This document shows, one piece after another, positions 5,591 to 5,600 of a stretch of 5,600 nt of DNA; within the stretch, counting starts at the first letter, position 1, and every line of letters begins with the position of its first letter. The stretch is from assembly GCA_023427575.1 (NCBI GenBank), contig JAEZAY010000334.1:1-5600 (forward strand). The letters are read 5' to 3'. A program made the translations under genes and the position numbers. A model generated the notes under the pieces. The model was not told the origin of the DNA and did no database searches. It saw nothing but the letters and a program-made list of their open reading frames with translations. The DNA is from Bacteroidota bacterium (GTDB lineage: Bacteria; Bacteroidota; Bacteroidia; Chitinophagales; Chitinophagaceae).

Positions 5591-5600
5591 AATAATCGTA

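Larger units (their letters stand above)
4902..5600. other. Gene-free, repeat-rich intergenic region
   Basis: About 700 bp follow the receiver gene with no credible coding region on either strand: stops are frequent and nothing resembles a known protein. The first 230 bp are AT-rich and show no recognisable structure; no strong GC hairpin followed by a T run is seen, so transcription termination of the operon is not located. From about 5139 onwards the region holds two tandem arrays, a REP-like hairpin pair and a terminal inverted repeat, listed separately. The last 60 bp are very AT-rich and could contain the promoter or terminator of a gene beyond the window. Confidence 0.6.

Overview
The window carries one compact, plus-strand signalling operon (186-4901) followed by about 700 bp of gene-free, repeat-rich DNA. 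The organism is most likely a member of the Bacteroidota, probably of the Cytophagia/Sphingobacteriia type. The reasons are moderate-to-low GC, mostly absent Shine-Dalgarno sequences, an RsbRST module joined to a phytochrome-type histidine kinase and a single-domain receiver, and downstream heptamer/octamer tandem repeats and short hairpin elements of a kind I associate with these genomes. This placement is inference, not proof.

Layout: 1-185 is a leader with no assignable gene. Six genes then follow nose to tail with gaps of 6 and 3 bp and overlaps of 20, 8 and 8 bp: an RsbR-type stressosome co-antagonist (186-1046), the RsbS scaffold (1053-1451), the RsbT switch kinase (1432-1845), an RsbT-like ATPase fused to a SpoIIE/RsbX-like PP2C phosphatase (1838-2854), a histidine kinase with a degenerate RsbT-like N-terminus plus PAS (2858-4507), and a stand-alone receiver (4500-4901). 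The region 4902-5600 holds no convincing gene. It contains a GTCTGGA heptamer array, a TTWKCACA octamer array, a REP-like pair of hairpins and a terminal inverted repeat.

Working model: RsbR and RsbS form the stressosome core that sequesters RsbT. A signal lets RsbT phosphorylate the Ser residues of the STAS domains and leave the core. The PP2C phosphatase resets the core. Instead of an RsbU-RsbV-RsbW-sigma B output, the next genes encode a soluble histidine kinase whose N-terminus looks like an RsbT that has lost its ATP lid, and a receiver without an output domain. The natural hypothesis is that the stressosome state controls the kinase, either through the RsbT-like domain docking on the core or through free RsbT binding the kinase. 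None of the proteins shows a membrane segment, so the pathway appears entirely cytosolic. Modules linking RsbRST to two-component genes are known in general. The graded set of three RsbT-like domains and the missing final output are the points most worth following.
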